A DNA stretch of 35,755 nucleotides from Streptomyces griseus subsp. griseus (GCF_000720255.1 NZ_JOJE01000055.1:1-35755); one strand, 5' to 3'. Positions 1 to 8,935 are shown, numbered from the stretch's first letter. Numbers and translations: made by a program. The notes: generated from the letters alone by a model not told the origin.

Positions 1-99
1 CGCCAACTCGAACAACTCGTCGCCCGCGCCGTGGCGAACTGGGCGTTCCGCACCCACCGCCGCAAGCCCCTCATCATCCCCGTCATCATCGACGCCTGA
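1..99 (+). CDS. RNase J-like ribonuclease, C-terminal end only
   Basis: The reading frame is open from the first base and closes with TGA at 97-99, giving the last 32 residues of a protein that starts outside the window. The tail has the pattern Q-L-x-Q-x-V-x3-V-x2-W ... R-R-x-P-x-I-x-P-V at its very end. As I recall the family, this is how actinobacterial RNase J proteins (beta-CASP metallo-beta-lactamase ribonucleases that degrade and process mRNA and rRNA) end. Only the oligomerisation tail is visible; the catalytic metal-binding part is not. The last residues (IIDA) differ from the usual VVEV-like end, so it may be a second RNase J paralogue. The assignment rests on pattern memory of a short tail. 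Confidence 0.5.
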   Translation, partial: RQLEQLVARAVANWAFRTHRRKPLIIPVIIDA

Positions 100-599
100 A
101 ACCACAGCCCGGCAGCACGATCCCGGTTCTTGGCCGCGGCCTCGCCGGCATCGACGCCGGGCACGGGGATCGGCAGCCACCCCAGCAGGCCGGGGTGGCA
201 ACGCACTCCACATGATGATCATCGGAAGGTGTCGGCCTGCGCGAGCCGTGGAAAAGGCCAGGTCAGCACCACTTTCTCGGCTTGCCGCGCAGCGTGCGGG
301 CGCACAGAGCCTCAACGAGCGTCACGGCCGAGCGGCCTGTGCCTCCTGCTCAGGAAAGAATCGGCTGTGACAGCCGAGTGGGTGCGGCGGGGATCCGCCC
401 CACCCACTCCAGGCGCAGGCTCGCTTACCGCCCGCACCACTTCTGCGGCCGCCATAAGGGATTCAAGCCCTCCAGCGATCGAGCCATCACGACGTCGAGA
501 ATTCGCGGAGTGCACGCGGCCTCGCGCCGACCTCCAAGCTCAGGGACCGTAGATGTCGGTGACTGCGCGCCACTGCGGGACAGCGGCGAGGCCCGTGGG
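100..599. other. No gene recognised
   Basis: This 500-base stretch has open frames on both strands, but none resembles a known family or has a convincing start and ribosome binding site. It separates the RNase J-like tail from the decayed aldehyde dehydrogenase. It may contain further eroded parts of that dehydrogenase: a minus-strand frame continues with a tail-like PLW motif near 430-460, which I could not assign securely. Confidence 0.5.
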
Positions 600-770
600 G
601 ATGCGGATCATCTTCGGGTAGGTGCGCAGACCCCGGCCAGCAGTCCGTAGTCGATCCGTTGGCGATCTCGACGGCCTCGTTCTCTGAGGAGAACGCGGCG
701 ACTGTGACCACCGGGCCGAAGTTTTCCTCGGTCGCGATGCGCATGTTGCGGGTTTTCGGCCACCTGAGCG
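600..770 (-). pseudogene. Aldehyde dehydrogenase fragment (decayed)
   Basis: On the minus strand the frame reads MRIATEENFGPVVTV followed by AFSSENEAVEIANG. This is the conserved NAD-dependent aldehyde dehydrogenase segment around the E-x-F-G-P motif that binds the cofactor. Immediately afterwards the expected D-Y-G-L-x-A-G-V segment appears in a different frame, so there is a frameshift near 655. The catalytic cysteine region and the whole N-terminal half are missing, and no start codon or ribosome binding site serves this fragment. It is therefore a relic, not a working enzyme. The E-E-N-F-G-P spelling (usually E-E-I-F-G-P) also fits relaxed selection. Confidence 0.7.
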
Positions 771-894
771 GGAGAGGCTGATGGACGAGCTCAACGCTCT
801 GGGAGAGCCGGAGGCAAGGAAGTAGCGTCCAGCGGCTCCTGCATGCCGGCCACCATGCTGACGAAGCCGGTGCCCCGCCAACCGGCACACCGCG

Positions 895-1383
895 TCATTC
901 CGAAGGAATGCGAAACTCGAATTCGGGACGGTCCCACGGCACGGCGGGCGGATTCGCGAACACGGTCCCGGTCCGCACCGCACCAACGCGGTGGTAGAAG
1001 TCCTCGGCGGGAAGATGCGACACGACCTTGAGGCGGTCGAGCCCGGCGGCACGGGCCTCGGACTGCATGTGCGCCACGAGCAGCCGTCCAATACCCCGTC
1101 CTTGCACTTCGTCGGCGACGAACAGCAGGTCGAGCTCCGGTGGCGCGAGGATGAGCGAGTAGAACCCGAGGACCCGGCCTCCATGCTCGTCAGCGCCGAC
1201 GGCCACAAAGGCGCGGTGGGCCTCGATGTAATCAGGACCGACCCGGTAGCCCGCGACTGCGGCTGCGTACTTACCCTCGTAGGCGCCTGAGTCACGCACG
1301 AGCCGCGTGAGCCGTTTGGCATCCCGAGCGACGGCCCTTCGTATCGTGATCTGCTGGCTGATCGGAAAAGGGCGTGAACTCAT
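895..1383 (-). CDS. GNAT-family N-acetyltransferase
   Basis: The product (162 residues from ATG 1383) is a single-domain GNAT acetyltransferase that would move an acetyl group from acetyl-CoA to an amine; the substrate is unknown. The fold begins with I-T-I-R-R-A about residue 12. The acetyl-CoA motif A is clear in the second half: L-F-V-A-D followed by Q-G-R-G-I-G-R-L-L-V, the Q/R-x-x-G-x-G/A loop. A following L-P-A-E-D-F-Y-H-R-V-G-A segment matches motif B, where F-Y-x-x-x-G-F is usual. A GTG 12 codons upstream (1419) is in frame, but those extra residues look unlike the family, so I prefer ATG 1383; neither has a strong ribosome binding site. The gene lies just downstream of the broken kinase on the same strand, with pseudogenes on both sides. 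Confidence 0.8.
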   Translation of the reverse strand: MSSRPFPISQQITIRRAVARDAKRLTRLVRDSGAYEGKYAAAVAGYRVGPDYIEAHRAFVAVGADEHGGRVLGFYSLILAPPELDLLFVADEVQGRGIGRLLVAHMQSEARAAGLDRLKVVSHLPAEDFYHRVGAVRTGTVFANPPAVPWDRPEFEFRIPSE

Positions 1384-1452
1384 CGGGAGAGTATTTCGCA
1401 CCGGGGAGCGCCTTCGCACGGCGGGTCGGCTGCTCGGGCCCCGCGGCCACGA

Positions 1453-2417
1453 TCAGCAGGATGGTCCTGCGGGGCGCGCGCGACGGTTCGGCCGGGGCGC
1501 GCGCCGGAGAGGTTCGCCGACGCGGCCACGGTCGGCGGGAGGCTCGACCGGGACCGGCCGTGCGACGCGCGGCCGGTCATGGGGCGCGAGAGCGAGTGTG
1601 TCGTTCGGGTCCGGGCTCGGGTTCGGGTCCGGCCCGAGCGAGCCCACGAGCTCCTCGGGCGTGGGACGGCCGACCGGATCCTTGGAGAGGCAGCGGCGAC
1701 CAGCGACCGCAACTCCCCAGGCAGCGCGGAGAGATCCGCAGGCTCGTGCAGCGACCGGTACCTCAGCCCCATGGGCGTGCGGTGCCGAACGCGCTGCCTC
1801 CGGCCGCCGCGACGAATACGGCCCCGAGTGCGAACACATCGGCGGCACCGCCGATCTCGTCGCCTTGCGCCTGCTCCGGCGCGAGGTATCCGGAAGTGCC
1901 GAGGGCCGCCCCGGTGGCGGTCAGCCGGCTGGACTCCAGGGCCCGCGCGATGCCGAATTCGAGGACGCGTGGGCCGTCGTCGGCCATGATGATGTTGCCC
2001 GGCTTCAGATCCCGGTGTACGAGCCCGCAGGCGTGGACGGCTTGGAGCGCCTCGGCCAGCGCTGTCCCGAGAGACCTCAACTGCTCGTCATACATGGGGC
2101 CTTGGCGCTCGATCAGCTCGGCGAGCGTGGGCCCGGGGATGTACGCGGGGGCCAGCCAGGGCGCCTCCGCGCCGGGATCGGCGTCCACGACCGGAGCCGT
2201 GTGGAAACCGCCGACTCTGCGGGCGGCCTCGACCTCTGCGGGGAACCGTTCACGGAAGTGCGGGTCGGCCGCCAGTTCGGAGCGGGTCACCTTGACCGCG
2301 ACGGCCCGACCGCGCCCGTGACCGGGCGAGGTAGATCGTTCCCATGCCGCCCGCGCCCAGTTCTCGCTCGACGGTGTAGACACCGATCCGCCGTGGCAGT
2401 TCCGCGCCGTTCTCCAT
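1453..2417 (-). pseudogene. Ser/Thr protein kinase (PknB-like), frameshifted
   Basis: ATG 2417 has a good ribosome binding site (GGGAGAGG about 9 bases upstream) and opens with R-R-I-G-V-Y-T-V-E-R-E-L-G-A-G-G-M-G, the glycine-rich ATP loop. The frame then breaks near 2325. A second frame carries A-V-A-V-K-V (catalytic lysine), H-R-D-L-K-P-G-N (catalytic loop), V-L-E-F-G-I-A (the DFG position, here E-F-G, so Asp is Glu) and G-T-S-G-Y-L-A-P-E. It breaks again near 1772 into R-S-L-H-E-P-A-D-L and near 1690 into C-L-S-K-D-P. A proline-rich juxtamembrane stretch follows, then the sequence degrades. At least three frameshifts plus the DFG-to-EFG change argue for true decay, although poor assembly in a GC-rich region could cause some of the frameshifts. 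Confidence 0.8.
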
Positions 2418-2444
2418 CGCCTGCACGCCTCTCCCTGCGCACGG

Positions 2445-2549
2445 TCACCCGTACGTGAAGCCGTCCGGTACACCCCGGCCGATCTCCGGTCCCGCGTATC
2501 CGTCCAGCACGTAGACGAAGAAACCGCCCAGCAGTCCGGGAAGCAGGTC
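2445..2549 (-). other. Protein-like 34-codon tail directly after the helicase stop
   Basis: Directly after the helicase TGA and in the same frame, 34 codons read D-L-L-P-G-L-L-G-G-F-F-V-Y-V-L-D-G-Y-A-G-P-E and onward to a TGA at 2445-2447. The composition (hydrophobic patch, then D-G-Y-A-G-P) looks like a real protein C-terminus, not random GC-rich read-through. It has no start codon of its own. It is most likely the remnant of a lost gene; a stop-codon read-through extension of the helicase is possible but unsupported. I do not recognise the family. Confidence 0.3.
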
Positions 2550-3977
2550 TCAGCCGCCGCGCCGCACTCGGGCCGCCTTGCGGGCCTCCGCGAGCTTGCG
2601 GGCCTCGCTGCTCTTGCGGGACGGCGACGGCCTGCCACCGGAACCGCTCTTCGCGTCCTTGGTGCTGCCCAGGCCGCCGAACGGGACGTTGTGGTTCTTG
2701 GAGCGCGGTACGGCCGACCCGCCGTCGAGCGGCTTTCCGGAGGGGGCCTTGGCGCCGGTGATCCGGCTTAGCTCCGCCTCGCCGGACCGCACTTTGGTGA
2801 CCTTGGGGGCGACGTCGGCGTCCGCCATGACCTGGCTCGTCTCGCGGCGCTGTCCCGTCAGGACGAGTGTCACGACGGTGCCGGAGCGGCCGGCCCGAGC
2901 CGTGCGGCCCGCGCGGTGCAGATAGTCCTTCGGGTCGTTGGCCGGGTCGACGTTGACCACGAGGTCGAGGTCGTCGACGTGCAGGCCGCGTGCGGCGACG
3001 TTCGTCGCTACCAGCGCGGTGATCTGGCCGTTCTTGAACTGGGCCAGGGTCCGGGTTCGCTGCGGCTGGGACTTCCCGCTGTGCAGGGCGGCGGCGGCCA
3101 CGCCGCTGGCCCGCAGATGCCGCGTGAGCTGGTCGACGCCGTGCTTGGTGTCCAGGAACAGTAGGACGCGGCCGTCCCGAGCGGCGATCTCCGTGGTCAC
3201 GGCGTACCGGTCCGGGCCGTGCACGACGAAGACGTGGTGCTCGATCGCGGAGACGGCGCTGGACGAAGGGTCCACCGAATGGACGGCGGGGTCGCGCAGG
3301 TAGCGCTGCACCAGCTGGTCGACGTCGCCGTCGAGGGTGGCGGAGAACAGCATCCGCTGCCCGTCGGGACGCACCTGGTCCAGGATCCCGGTGACCTGCG
3401 GCAGGAACCCCATGTCACACATCTGGTCGGCCTCGTCCAGGACGGCGATGCGCACCCGTCCCAGTCGGCAGCCCTTGCGCTCGATGAGGTCGTGCAGCCG
3501 ACCGGGCGTGGCGACGACGATCTCGGCGCCGTCCCGCAGCACGGCGGCCTGCCGTCCGATGGACGCGCCGCCCACCACGGTCGCAAGCCGCAGCCGCAGC
3601 GCCTCGACGTACGGGGTGAGCGCCTCACCGACCTGCTGCGCCAGCTCCCTCGTGGGCACCAGAACGAGCGCCAGCGGCTCTTTCGGCTGCGCGCGCTGCC
3701 CGGCCGTCCGGGCGAGCATCCCCAGGCCGAAGGCGAGCGTCTTGCCGGATCCTGTGCGGCCCCGGCCCAGCACGTCCCGTCCCGCGAGCGCGCTCGGCAG
3801 CGCCGCCGCCTGGATAGGGGAGGGCACGGTCACACCCTGCTCATCGAGCGCCCGCAAAACCTCGGCCGGCAACTCCAGCTGGGCGAAGGACGCCGCCGTG
3901 GGCACTGCCGAAGTGGCGCCCGACGCCTCGGACACATCGCCCTGCTGCCGGGCATCGGCACGTGTTGATTCGCTCAT
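2550..3977 (-). CDS. DEAD-box ATP-dependent RNA helicase
   Basis: This 475-residue protein unwinds RNA duplexes using ATP and probably acts in RNA turnover, ribosome assembly or cold adaptation. Motifs are in family order: Q-motif P-S-P-I-Q at about 52-56, Walker A G-R-T-G-S-G-K-T at 73-80, P-T-R-E-L-A at 108-113, T-P-G-R at 157-160, D-E-A-D at 181-184, S-A-T near 215, A-R-G-L-H near 350, and H-R-A-G-R-T-A-R (motif VI) near 377. The Walker A begins with G where many members have A-x-T-G-S-G-K-T. The C-terminal tail is basic and Ser/Arg/Lys-rich (R-K-L-A-E-A-R-K-A-A-R), suited to RNA contact. ATG 3977 has an excellent ribosome binding site (GGAGGAAGG); a longer in-frame start at 4073 lacks support. 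The gene is complete. Confidence 0.95.
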   Translation of the reverse strand: MSESTRADARQQGDVSEASGATSAVPTAASFAQLELPAEVLRALDEQGVTVPSPIQAAALPSALAGRDVLGRGRTGSGKTLAFGLGMLARTAGQRAQPKEPLALVLVPTRELAQQVGEALTPYVEALRLRLATVVGGASIGRQAAVLRDGAEIVVATPGRLHDLIERKGCRLGRVRIAVLDEADQMCDMGFLPQVTGILDQVRPDGQRMLFSATLDGDVDQLVQRYLRDPAVHSVDPSSSAVSAIEHHVFVVHGPDRYAVTTEIAARDGRVLLFLDTKHGVDQLTRHLRASGVAAAALHSGKSQPQRTRTLAQFKNGQITALVATNVAARGLHVDDLDLVVNVDPANDPKDYLHRAGRTARAGRSGTVVTLVLTGQRRETSQVMADADVAPKVTKVRSGEAELSRITGAKAPSGKPLDGGSAVPRSKNHNVPFGGLGSTKDAKSGSGGRPSPSRKSSEARKLAEARKAARVRRGG

Positions 3978-4354
3978 AGAGAGCCTTCCTCCGAAGGGAC
4001 CGTACCGAGGAAGGCGCGGCAGGGACGCGGCCGCCGACCAGAGACACCCAACGGAGCTCCGACACAGCGACACAGCAAAAGCGCAACGCTAGCACGGGGC
4101 ACACGGTCCGGGCCTCCCGTGCCGCGCCGCTCAGCCGAGGAACGACAGCCGGACCCGCCTGCGCGGAGCCATGTGGTGCCCCAGGAACTCCTCCGGCTAA
4201 TTCGCTGATTCCCCCAGGTCAGCGGCCGATCAGGCCGAACTGTGACTCCCGGTGGAGCCCGAGCAGGGCTGAACACAGCGGCAAGCCCCCGGGCAGGCGC
4301 GTGCGAAGCACTTCAGTTGGCCGCGCCAACCGAACCAGTCGAACCCCGGAAAGA
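3978..4354. other. Helicase upstream region, no gene
   Basis: This 377-base stretch separates the helicase start from the end of the IS630 relic. It should hold the helicase promoter and 5' leader. I see no protein family in either strand and no clear terminal inverted repeat for the neighbouring IS relic. Confidence 0.5.
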
Positions 4355-5040
4355 TCAAATGAAGCCGTCAAGGACGCCTGGCCGGTACTGGAGGCGTTTG
4401 AGTCGGTTGCGGAGGAGCGCCTGCAGGCGGTCGAGGGCCATGACGGCGAGGTTGGCCAGGCTGCGTTTGACGTGCGCCCACACCCACTCGACCGGGTTCA
4501 GGTCGGGCGAGTAGGCAGGCAGCAGGAACACCGTCAACCACTCCCGCTGGTCGATCAACTGCCGCATCCTGGAGGAGACGTGGGTGTTCAGCCGGTCCCA
4601 CACCAGGACGATCGGCGCCTTGACGAGCTGGTGGGCGCCGTCGATCAGCTCGATAAAGTCGCGCTCGCTCATGCTGCGGCGCTTGCCCTTGCCCGCCGGG
4701 TGAGAGATCAACCGGCGGCACAGGCGGGTCCGCGAGCCGGGCCGCATCGCGACCAGCCCGGCCACCGACAGGCGTCCCGAGCGCCGTCCGCTGACGGTCA
4801 CGACCGGCGTGATGCCGCGCCGGCCCCAGGTGCGGGGCCCTGGGCGGTCATCGGGCGAAACCCGCCTCGTCCTCGAAGCAGATGTAGCCCCCGCAGGCCG
4901 CCCGGGCTCTTTTACCTCCGCCCAGGTCGCCTCCCTCCACACCTTCACGGCCTGCTCGTCCCGCTCGGCCACCCGCCGCGGGGGCACCTGCGGGCTGAAG
5001 CCGAGCCGGCGCATCAACCGAGTAGCACCCGTTTCACCGC
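4355..5040 (-). mobile_element. IS630-family transposase relic (5' truncated, frameshifted)
   Basis: Read leftwards from about 5040, the frame gives M-R-R-L-G-F-S-P-Q and A-E-R-D-E-Q-A-V, then W-G-R-R-G-I-T-P-V-V-T-V-S-G, V-L-V-W-D-R-L-N-T-H-V, and the P-A-Y-S-P-D-L-N-P-V-E-W-V-W box. These are the hallmarks of IS630/Tc1-like DDE transposases, with the second Asp in V-W-D and the Glu in N-P-V-E. The first catalytic block (C-F-E-D-E-A-G-F) is present at about 4850-4890 but in another reading frame, so two compensating frameshifts put the first Asp out of frame. The N-terminal DNA-binding domain is missing at the junction with the HTH gene. Programmed frameshifting occurs in this family, but the double shift and the lost N-terminus make it non-functional. 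Confidence 0.85.
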
Positions 5041-6006
5041 TCCGGTGCGGAACGGGTGACCGCCGTCGTCGATCCGTAGCGTGCCCGAGCGGGGGCCCTG
5101 GGTCCATCTCAGTTCCAGGTACCAGCGCACCTCGCTCTTCGACGTGTGGGCGGTGACGTCCAGGACCAGGGGGGTCCCGGCGGACGCCTCGTACGGGAAG
5201 CCGCGGCTCGGGCTCACGGCGGGCTCGGGGGCGTCCAGGTCCACGGCGAACGGGTGCGGTGCGTCTGTGTCTTGACAGTCCGCGTAGGTGACTTCGGCGG
5301 GCGGGGCTTCGGCGGACAGTACCCGGACGTCCATGGCGGTCATGGTCACGGGGCCCTCTGCCGTGCTTCGCACCTTCAGGCGGAACGTCGTGGGACGGGT
5401 CCGAGTGCCGTCCGTCCGGGGGCAGTCGTCGTCGGACGGGACGACGGCCGCCGAAAGGGGGACGTTCCCCTCGGCCGCCCCGACCTCCTCGGTCGACGGG
5501 TCGGGCACCGTGATGGCCGGGACCGTCAGGTCCGGTACCGACTCGGCGCGGAACCGGTCGATGGCCAGCGCTCCGGAGGTGCTGAGGGCGACCACTGCGG
5601 CCCCCAGCAGGACGTACCGCGAGACGAGTTGGCGGGCTCGCGGCATCGGCTCCGCGACAGTCGGCGGACTCTGGACGACCGGTACCGGCGCGGGCACCGG
5701 CACCTCCGCACCCTCCGACGGGCTCGCCCCCCTCCCGCGCCGCGCCTCGTCCGCCACCGCCCATCGCCGGTGCAGCTCCAGCAGCTCCTCGGGGTCCGCC
5801 CGGCAGATCCGGCCGAAGCGTTCGACCGGGGCGAACTCGGCCGGCACCGAGTCACCGGTGCAATAGCGGTGCAACGTCGAGGTACTCAGGTGCAGCCGGC
5901 CCGCGAGAGCGCCGTAGCTGAGGCCCGCGCGCTCCTTCAGCGAGCGCAGCATCTCGCCCAGCCCCGCCGACGCATCGGCGTCCCTCACCGTCCCCACCCC
6001 ACCCAT
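5014..6006 (-). CDS. Helix-turn-helix membrane protein, C-terminus cut by IS630
   Basis: From ATG 6006 the 330-residue product starts with an XRE-type helix-turn-helix (about residues 14-70: L-R-S-L-K-E-R-A-G-L-S-Y-G-A-L-A-G-R-L, then S-T-S-T-L-H-R-Y). A proline-rich linker, one transmembrane helix near residues 128-146 (Y-V-L-L-G-A-A-V-V-A-L) and an outside domain with two cysteines follow. Streptomyces encodes many such one-span XRE proteins of unknown role. The last residues (A-V-K-R-V-L-L-G) are encoded by the transposase relic read in another frame, so the natural C-terminus after P-F-R-T appears lost, probably only some tens of residues. ATG 6006 is preceded by a G-rich sequence usable as a ribosome binding site; it is divergent from the phospholipase-like gene. 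Confidence 0.75.
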   Translation of the reverse strand: MGGVGTVRDADASAGLGEMLRSLKERAGLSYGALAGRLHLSTSTLHRYCTGDSVPAEFAPVERFGRICRADPEELLELHRRWAVADEARRGRGASPSEGAEVPVPAPVPVVQSPPTVAEPMPRARQLVSRYVLLGAAVVALSTSGALAIDRFRAESVPDLTVPAITVPDPSTEEVGAAEGNVPLSAAVVPSDDDCPRTDGTRTRPTTFRLKVRSTAEGPVTMTAMDVRVLSAEAPPAEVTYADCQDTDAPHPFAVDLDAPEPAVSPSRGFPYEASAGTPLVLDVTAHTSKSEVRWYLELRWTQGPRSGTLRIDDGGHPFRTGAVKRVLLG

Positions 6007-6226
6007 ACGTCCCACCCTGTGTCCCCTGCGGCCGCATCCCGCCTGGTCAGGGGATGCGGAACGTCCCAGCGTCCCGGGACGGCCGTCCGGGCTGGCCCGG
6101 AACGGACGTCCCGGGCAGGCTGCGATCACCAACCGGCGAGCCCGACAAGAGGATCATCACACATCTCGCCGGACGACTCGCGCGCGCACGCGCGGCCCTC
6201 CAGTCGACCGACCGATCCGCCCCAGG
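6007..6226. promoter_or_regulatory. Divergent promoter region with short palindromes
   Basis: This 220-base gap between two divergent genes should contain both promoters. It has a 12-base perfect palindrome CGTCCCGGGACG (6070-6081), a looser inverted repeat around CCGTCCGGG/CCCGGAACGG (about 6083-6105) and another GTCCCGGG at about 6108. These could be operator sites or simple GC-rich hairpins. No clear -10/-35 pair stands out. Confidence 0.35.
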
Positions 6227-8935
6227 ATGGAAATGATCACCGTCATACGCCAGACCCGCTCGTCCCGAAGATTCCTGATGCGCCGGCCGGCGATGGTGGC
6301 GAGAAGCACCGTGCTCGGTGTGCTCCTCGCCCTGCTGCTGTCCGTCTCCGGCGTCTTCCTCTCCGCCACCCCCGCCCGGGCGAACGACTACTACAGCAGC
6401 ATCACCGAAGCCTCCGCGGCCAACGTCGACTGGATGTCACGCGTCCCGGACGGGACCAACCTCGCCTGGCTCTCGGTGCCCGGCACCCATGACAGCCTCG
6501 CGCTCTGCGGGGACACACCGGACCCGGACACGGGCCAGTGCTCGGGCATCGTCACCAGCATCACCCAGACGCAGGAGAACCACGGCTTCAGCGCGAAGAC
6601 CCTGACCACCCAGTTCGACGCCGGCATCCGGGCGCTCGACATCCGGGTCCGGGTCGACAAGGGGGACGAGGGGCTGAAGTTCACCGTCCATCACGGCGCC
6701 ACCTATCAGTACGCCAACTTCACCGACGTACTGAAGGCCACCTACGACTTCCTGAGCGACCACCCTGGCGAAACCGTCCTGATGAACCTTAAGGCGGAGT
6801 GCACCGGCTCCACCTTCTCCTGCAAGGACGCCGACGGGTTCGGGACCGACGAGTGGCGCAAGAAGATCTTCGACTCCTACCTGGACGGCCGCTCGTACAC
6901 CGGGGACGGTGACAAGAGCACCCCGTCGACCGCCTGGCGCAACCTGTTCTGGGGCCCCTCGGTCACCGGAAAGAGCCAGTCGAGCCGCGTCCCGACGCTC
7001 GGCGAGGTACGCGGCAAGGTCGTGCTCCTCGGCTACCGGAACACCGGCGGCGGCATCTTCGGCGGCTACGGCCTCGAGCAGCCCTACCCGTCCGGCGGCT
7101 CCAACGAGGAGTACGTGCAGGACGACTTCGAGCTGTCCACCATCAGCGACATCGACGACAAGTGGGAGAAGGTCCGCGCGCACCTGCGCCGGACCAACGG
7201 CACCTGGGACGGCAGCCGCCCCGGTGAGAAGGACCACGAGTACGAGCAGGACGCGCTGTATCTGAACTACACCAGCGGCTCCGGGGCCGGCGTCCACCCC
7301 TACACGGTGGCGGGCGGCACCCCGACGGCGACCGGTGTGAACAACTTCCTCATCCAGTGTCTGCGCGCCGAGAAGGACCGGTGCCCGGAGTTCTACGCCG
7401 GACGCGACGACCGGTTCGGCGGGCGGTCCGACCTGGACCGTATGGGCGTCATGATGATGGACTTCCCCGGCGGCAAGCTGATCGACGCGATCATCGCCCG
7501 CAACTCCGTGACGCACACCGCCATCCGCGACGTCATGGTGGTCGGTGATTCCATCAGCCACGGGTACGAGGGCGACCACACCTGGCGCTACCGGCTGTGG
7601 GACTGGGCCAGGAGCAAGAAGTGGCCGGTCACCTTCGTCGGACCGTACCGGGGCACCGTGCAGCAGGCCGACGCGCAGCCGCCGCGGCCGCCGGTACTGG
7701 GCGAGAGCGGCGACGGCGAGCCCACGGAGCCAGGTCCGGGCGACCCGCGCGTCCAGGGCGAGTACGCCGGGGACGTGAATGCCGGGTTCTCCGCCGGCAG
7801 CTCGGCTCACTACGCCCTCTGGGGCCGTTCACTGACCCGGACCGTGCCGACCATCAAGCCGGTGATGCAGGAGCTGAAGGCCAAGGGCCGGACACCCGAC
7901 CTGCTCCTGGTCGAGCTGGGCTTCAACGACATCGGCTGGTACGGGGCGGGCGCCGATCTGGTCGGCACCATGAAGAAGTTCGTGGACAACGCGCGGGCGG
8001 TCAACCCGGACGTGCGGATCGTCCTGGCCAACGTCCCCCAGCGGACCACCCTGGGCGACGCGAACCCCAACCTCCCCCAGCGCATCAGCGACTACAACGC
8101 GGCCCTCGCCAAGGCGGCCCCCGGCTGGAGCACCGGCGCCTCGCCGGTGGAGCTGGCCGACCTGAACAAGGCGATGGGCTGCGACCCGAAGGCGACGACC
8201 TGCGCCACCACCTACGACGGGCTGCACCCCAACGCCCTCGGTGAGTACCGCATCGCCCAGGCGTTCGGCACCGTGCTGCACAAGGAGTTCGGCATCGGCA
8301 CCGCCGCGCCCGACGTACCGGACAGCGCACCCGGCCGGTCGCTCGCCACGCCGTCCGGCATGAAGTTCGACGGCACCCAGCAGGGCGTCACCGCCACTTG
8401 GAACAAGGTCTTCGGCGCCCACACCTACGACGTTCAGTGGCGTGACGTCACCACCGACTCGAAAGCGGACTGGCAGGACGTGGTGCCCGGCGTGAGCGCC
8501 CCGCGCTACGACATGTCCTGGCAGTTCACCGACCAGCCCTACGACGGCCACACCTACGAGGTGCGCGTCCGGGCGGTCGCCGGTGACGGTGCGGCCAACC
8601 GTTCCTCGTGGTCCTCGGCGGTCCGGGGCAAGGCGGCGCCGACGACGGCGGGGCGGCCGCCGGGGCTCACCGCGACGGCCGGCGCGGGCTCGATCGACGT
8701 GCGCTGGTCGGCGCCGACCGACTCCCACAGCGGCTCGATCGTCCGGTACGCGGTGTGGGTGTACGACAAGAGCACCCCGATGAACCACTCCCGGATCATC
8801 GGCTACCCAGCCTCCGCCCGCTCCGCCAGGATCACGGGGGTCACAGCGGGTCACGAGTACGTGATCCTGGTCTGCGCCTGGAACGCGTCGGGTGAGGGGA
8901 AGCCGAGCATGAGCGACACGGTGGTCCCGGGCTAG
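6227..8935 (+). CDS. Secreted PI-PLC-like / SGNH esterase / FN3 multidomain protein
   Basis: This 902-residue protein has a Sec signal (R-R-x-x-M-V-A-R-S then a hydrophobic core, cleavage near A-R-A at about 50-52). Residues about 65-420 form a phosphatidylinositol-specific phospholipase C-like domain with P-G-T-H-D-S (H88) and V-H-H-G (H155/156), the two general acid/base histidines. Residues about 430-690 form an SGNH/GDSL esterase with G-D-S (S442), G-x-N-D (N567) and D-x-x-H (D664, H667). Two fibronectin type III repeats follow (about 705-800 and 805-902). The expected role is extracellular hydrolysis of lipid or carbohydrate esters, with FN3 repeats as spacers. Two nearby ATGs (6227, 6233) are possible starts: AGGA just precedes 6227 and GGATGGA precedes 6233. 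ATG 6281 would also leave a signal peptide. Confidence 0.88.
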   Translation: MEMITVIRQTRSSRRFLMRRPAMVARSTVLGVLLALLLSVSGVFLSATPARANDYYSSITEASAANVDWMSRVPDGTNLAWLSVPGTHDSLALCGDTPDPDTGQCSGIVTSITQTQENHGFSAKTLTTQFDAGIRALDIRVRVDKGDEGLKFTVHHGATYQYANFTDVLKATYDFLSDHPGETVLMNLKAECTGSTFSCKDADGFGTDEWRKKIFDSYLDGRSYTGDGDKSTPSTAWRNLFWGPSVTGKSQSSRVPTLGEVRGKVVLLGYRNTGGGIFGGYGLEQPYPSGGSNEEYVQDDFELSTISDIDDKWEKVRAHLRRTNGTWDGSRPGEKDHEYEQDALYLNYTSGSGAGVHPYTVAGGTPTATGVNNFLIQCLRAEKDRCPEFYAGRDDRFGGRSDLDRMGVMMMDFPGGKLIDAIIARNSVTHTAIRDVMVVGDSISHGYEGDHTWRYRLWDWARSKKWPVTFVGPYRGTVQQADAQPPRPPVLGESGDGEPTEPGPGDPRVQGEYAGDVNAGFSAGSSAHYALWGRSLTRTVPTIKPVMQELKAKGRTPDLLLVELGFNDIGWYGAGADLVGTMKKFVDNARAVNPDVRIVLANVPQRTTLGDANPNLPQRISDYNAALAKAAPGWSTGASPVELADLNKAMGCDPKATTCATTYDGLHPNALGEYRIAQAFGTVLHKEFGIGTAAPDVPDSAPGRSLATPSGMKFDGTQQGVTATWNKVFGAHTYDVQWRDVTTDSKADWQDVVPGVSAPRYDMSWQFTDQPYDGHTYEVRVRAVAGDGAANRSSWSSAVRGKAAPTTAGRPPGLTATAGAGSIDVRWSAPTDSHSGSIVRYAVWVYDKSTPMNHSRIIGYPASARSARITGVTAGHEYVILVCAWNASGEGKPSMSDTVVPG

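Noticed and set aside
6437..7810. Long minus-strand frame opposite the PI-PLC/SGNH gene
   Set aside because: It mirrors a well-supported gene and its composition is typical of antisense frames in GC-rich DNA; no family motif is present.
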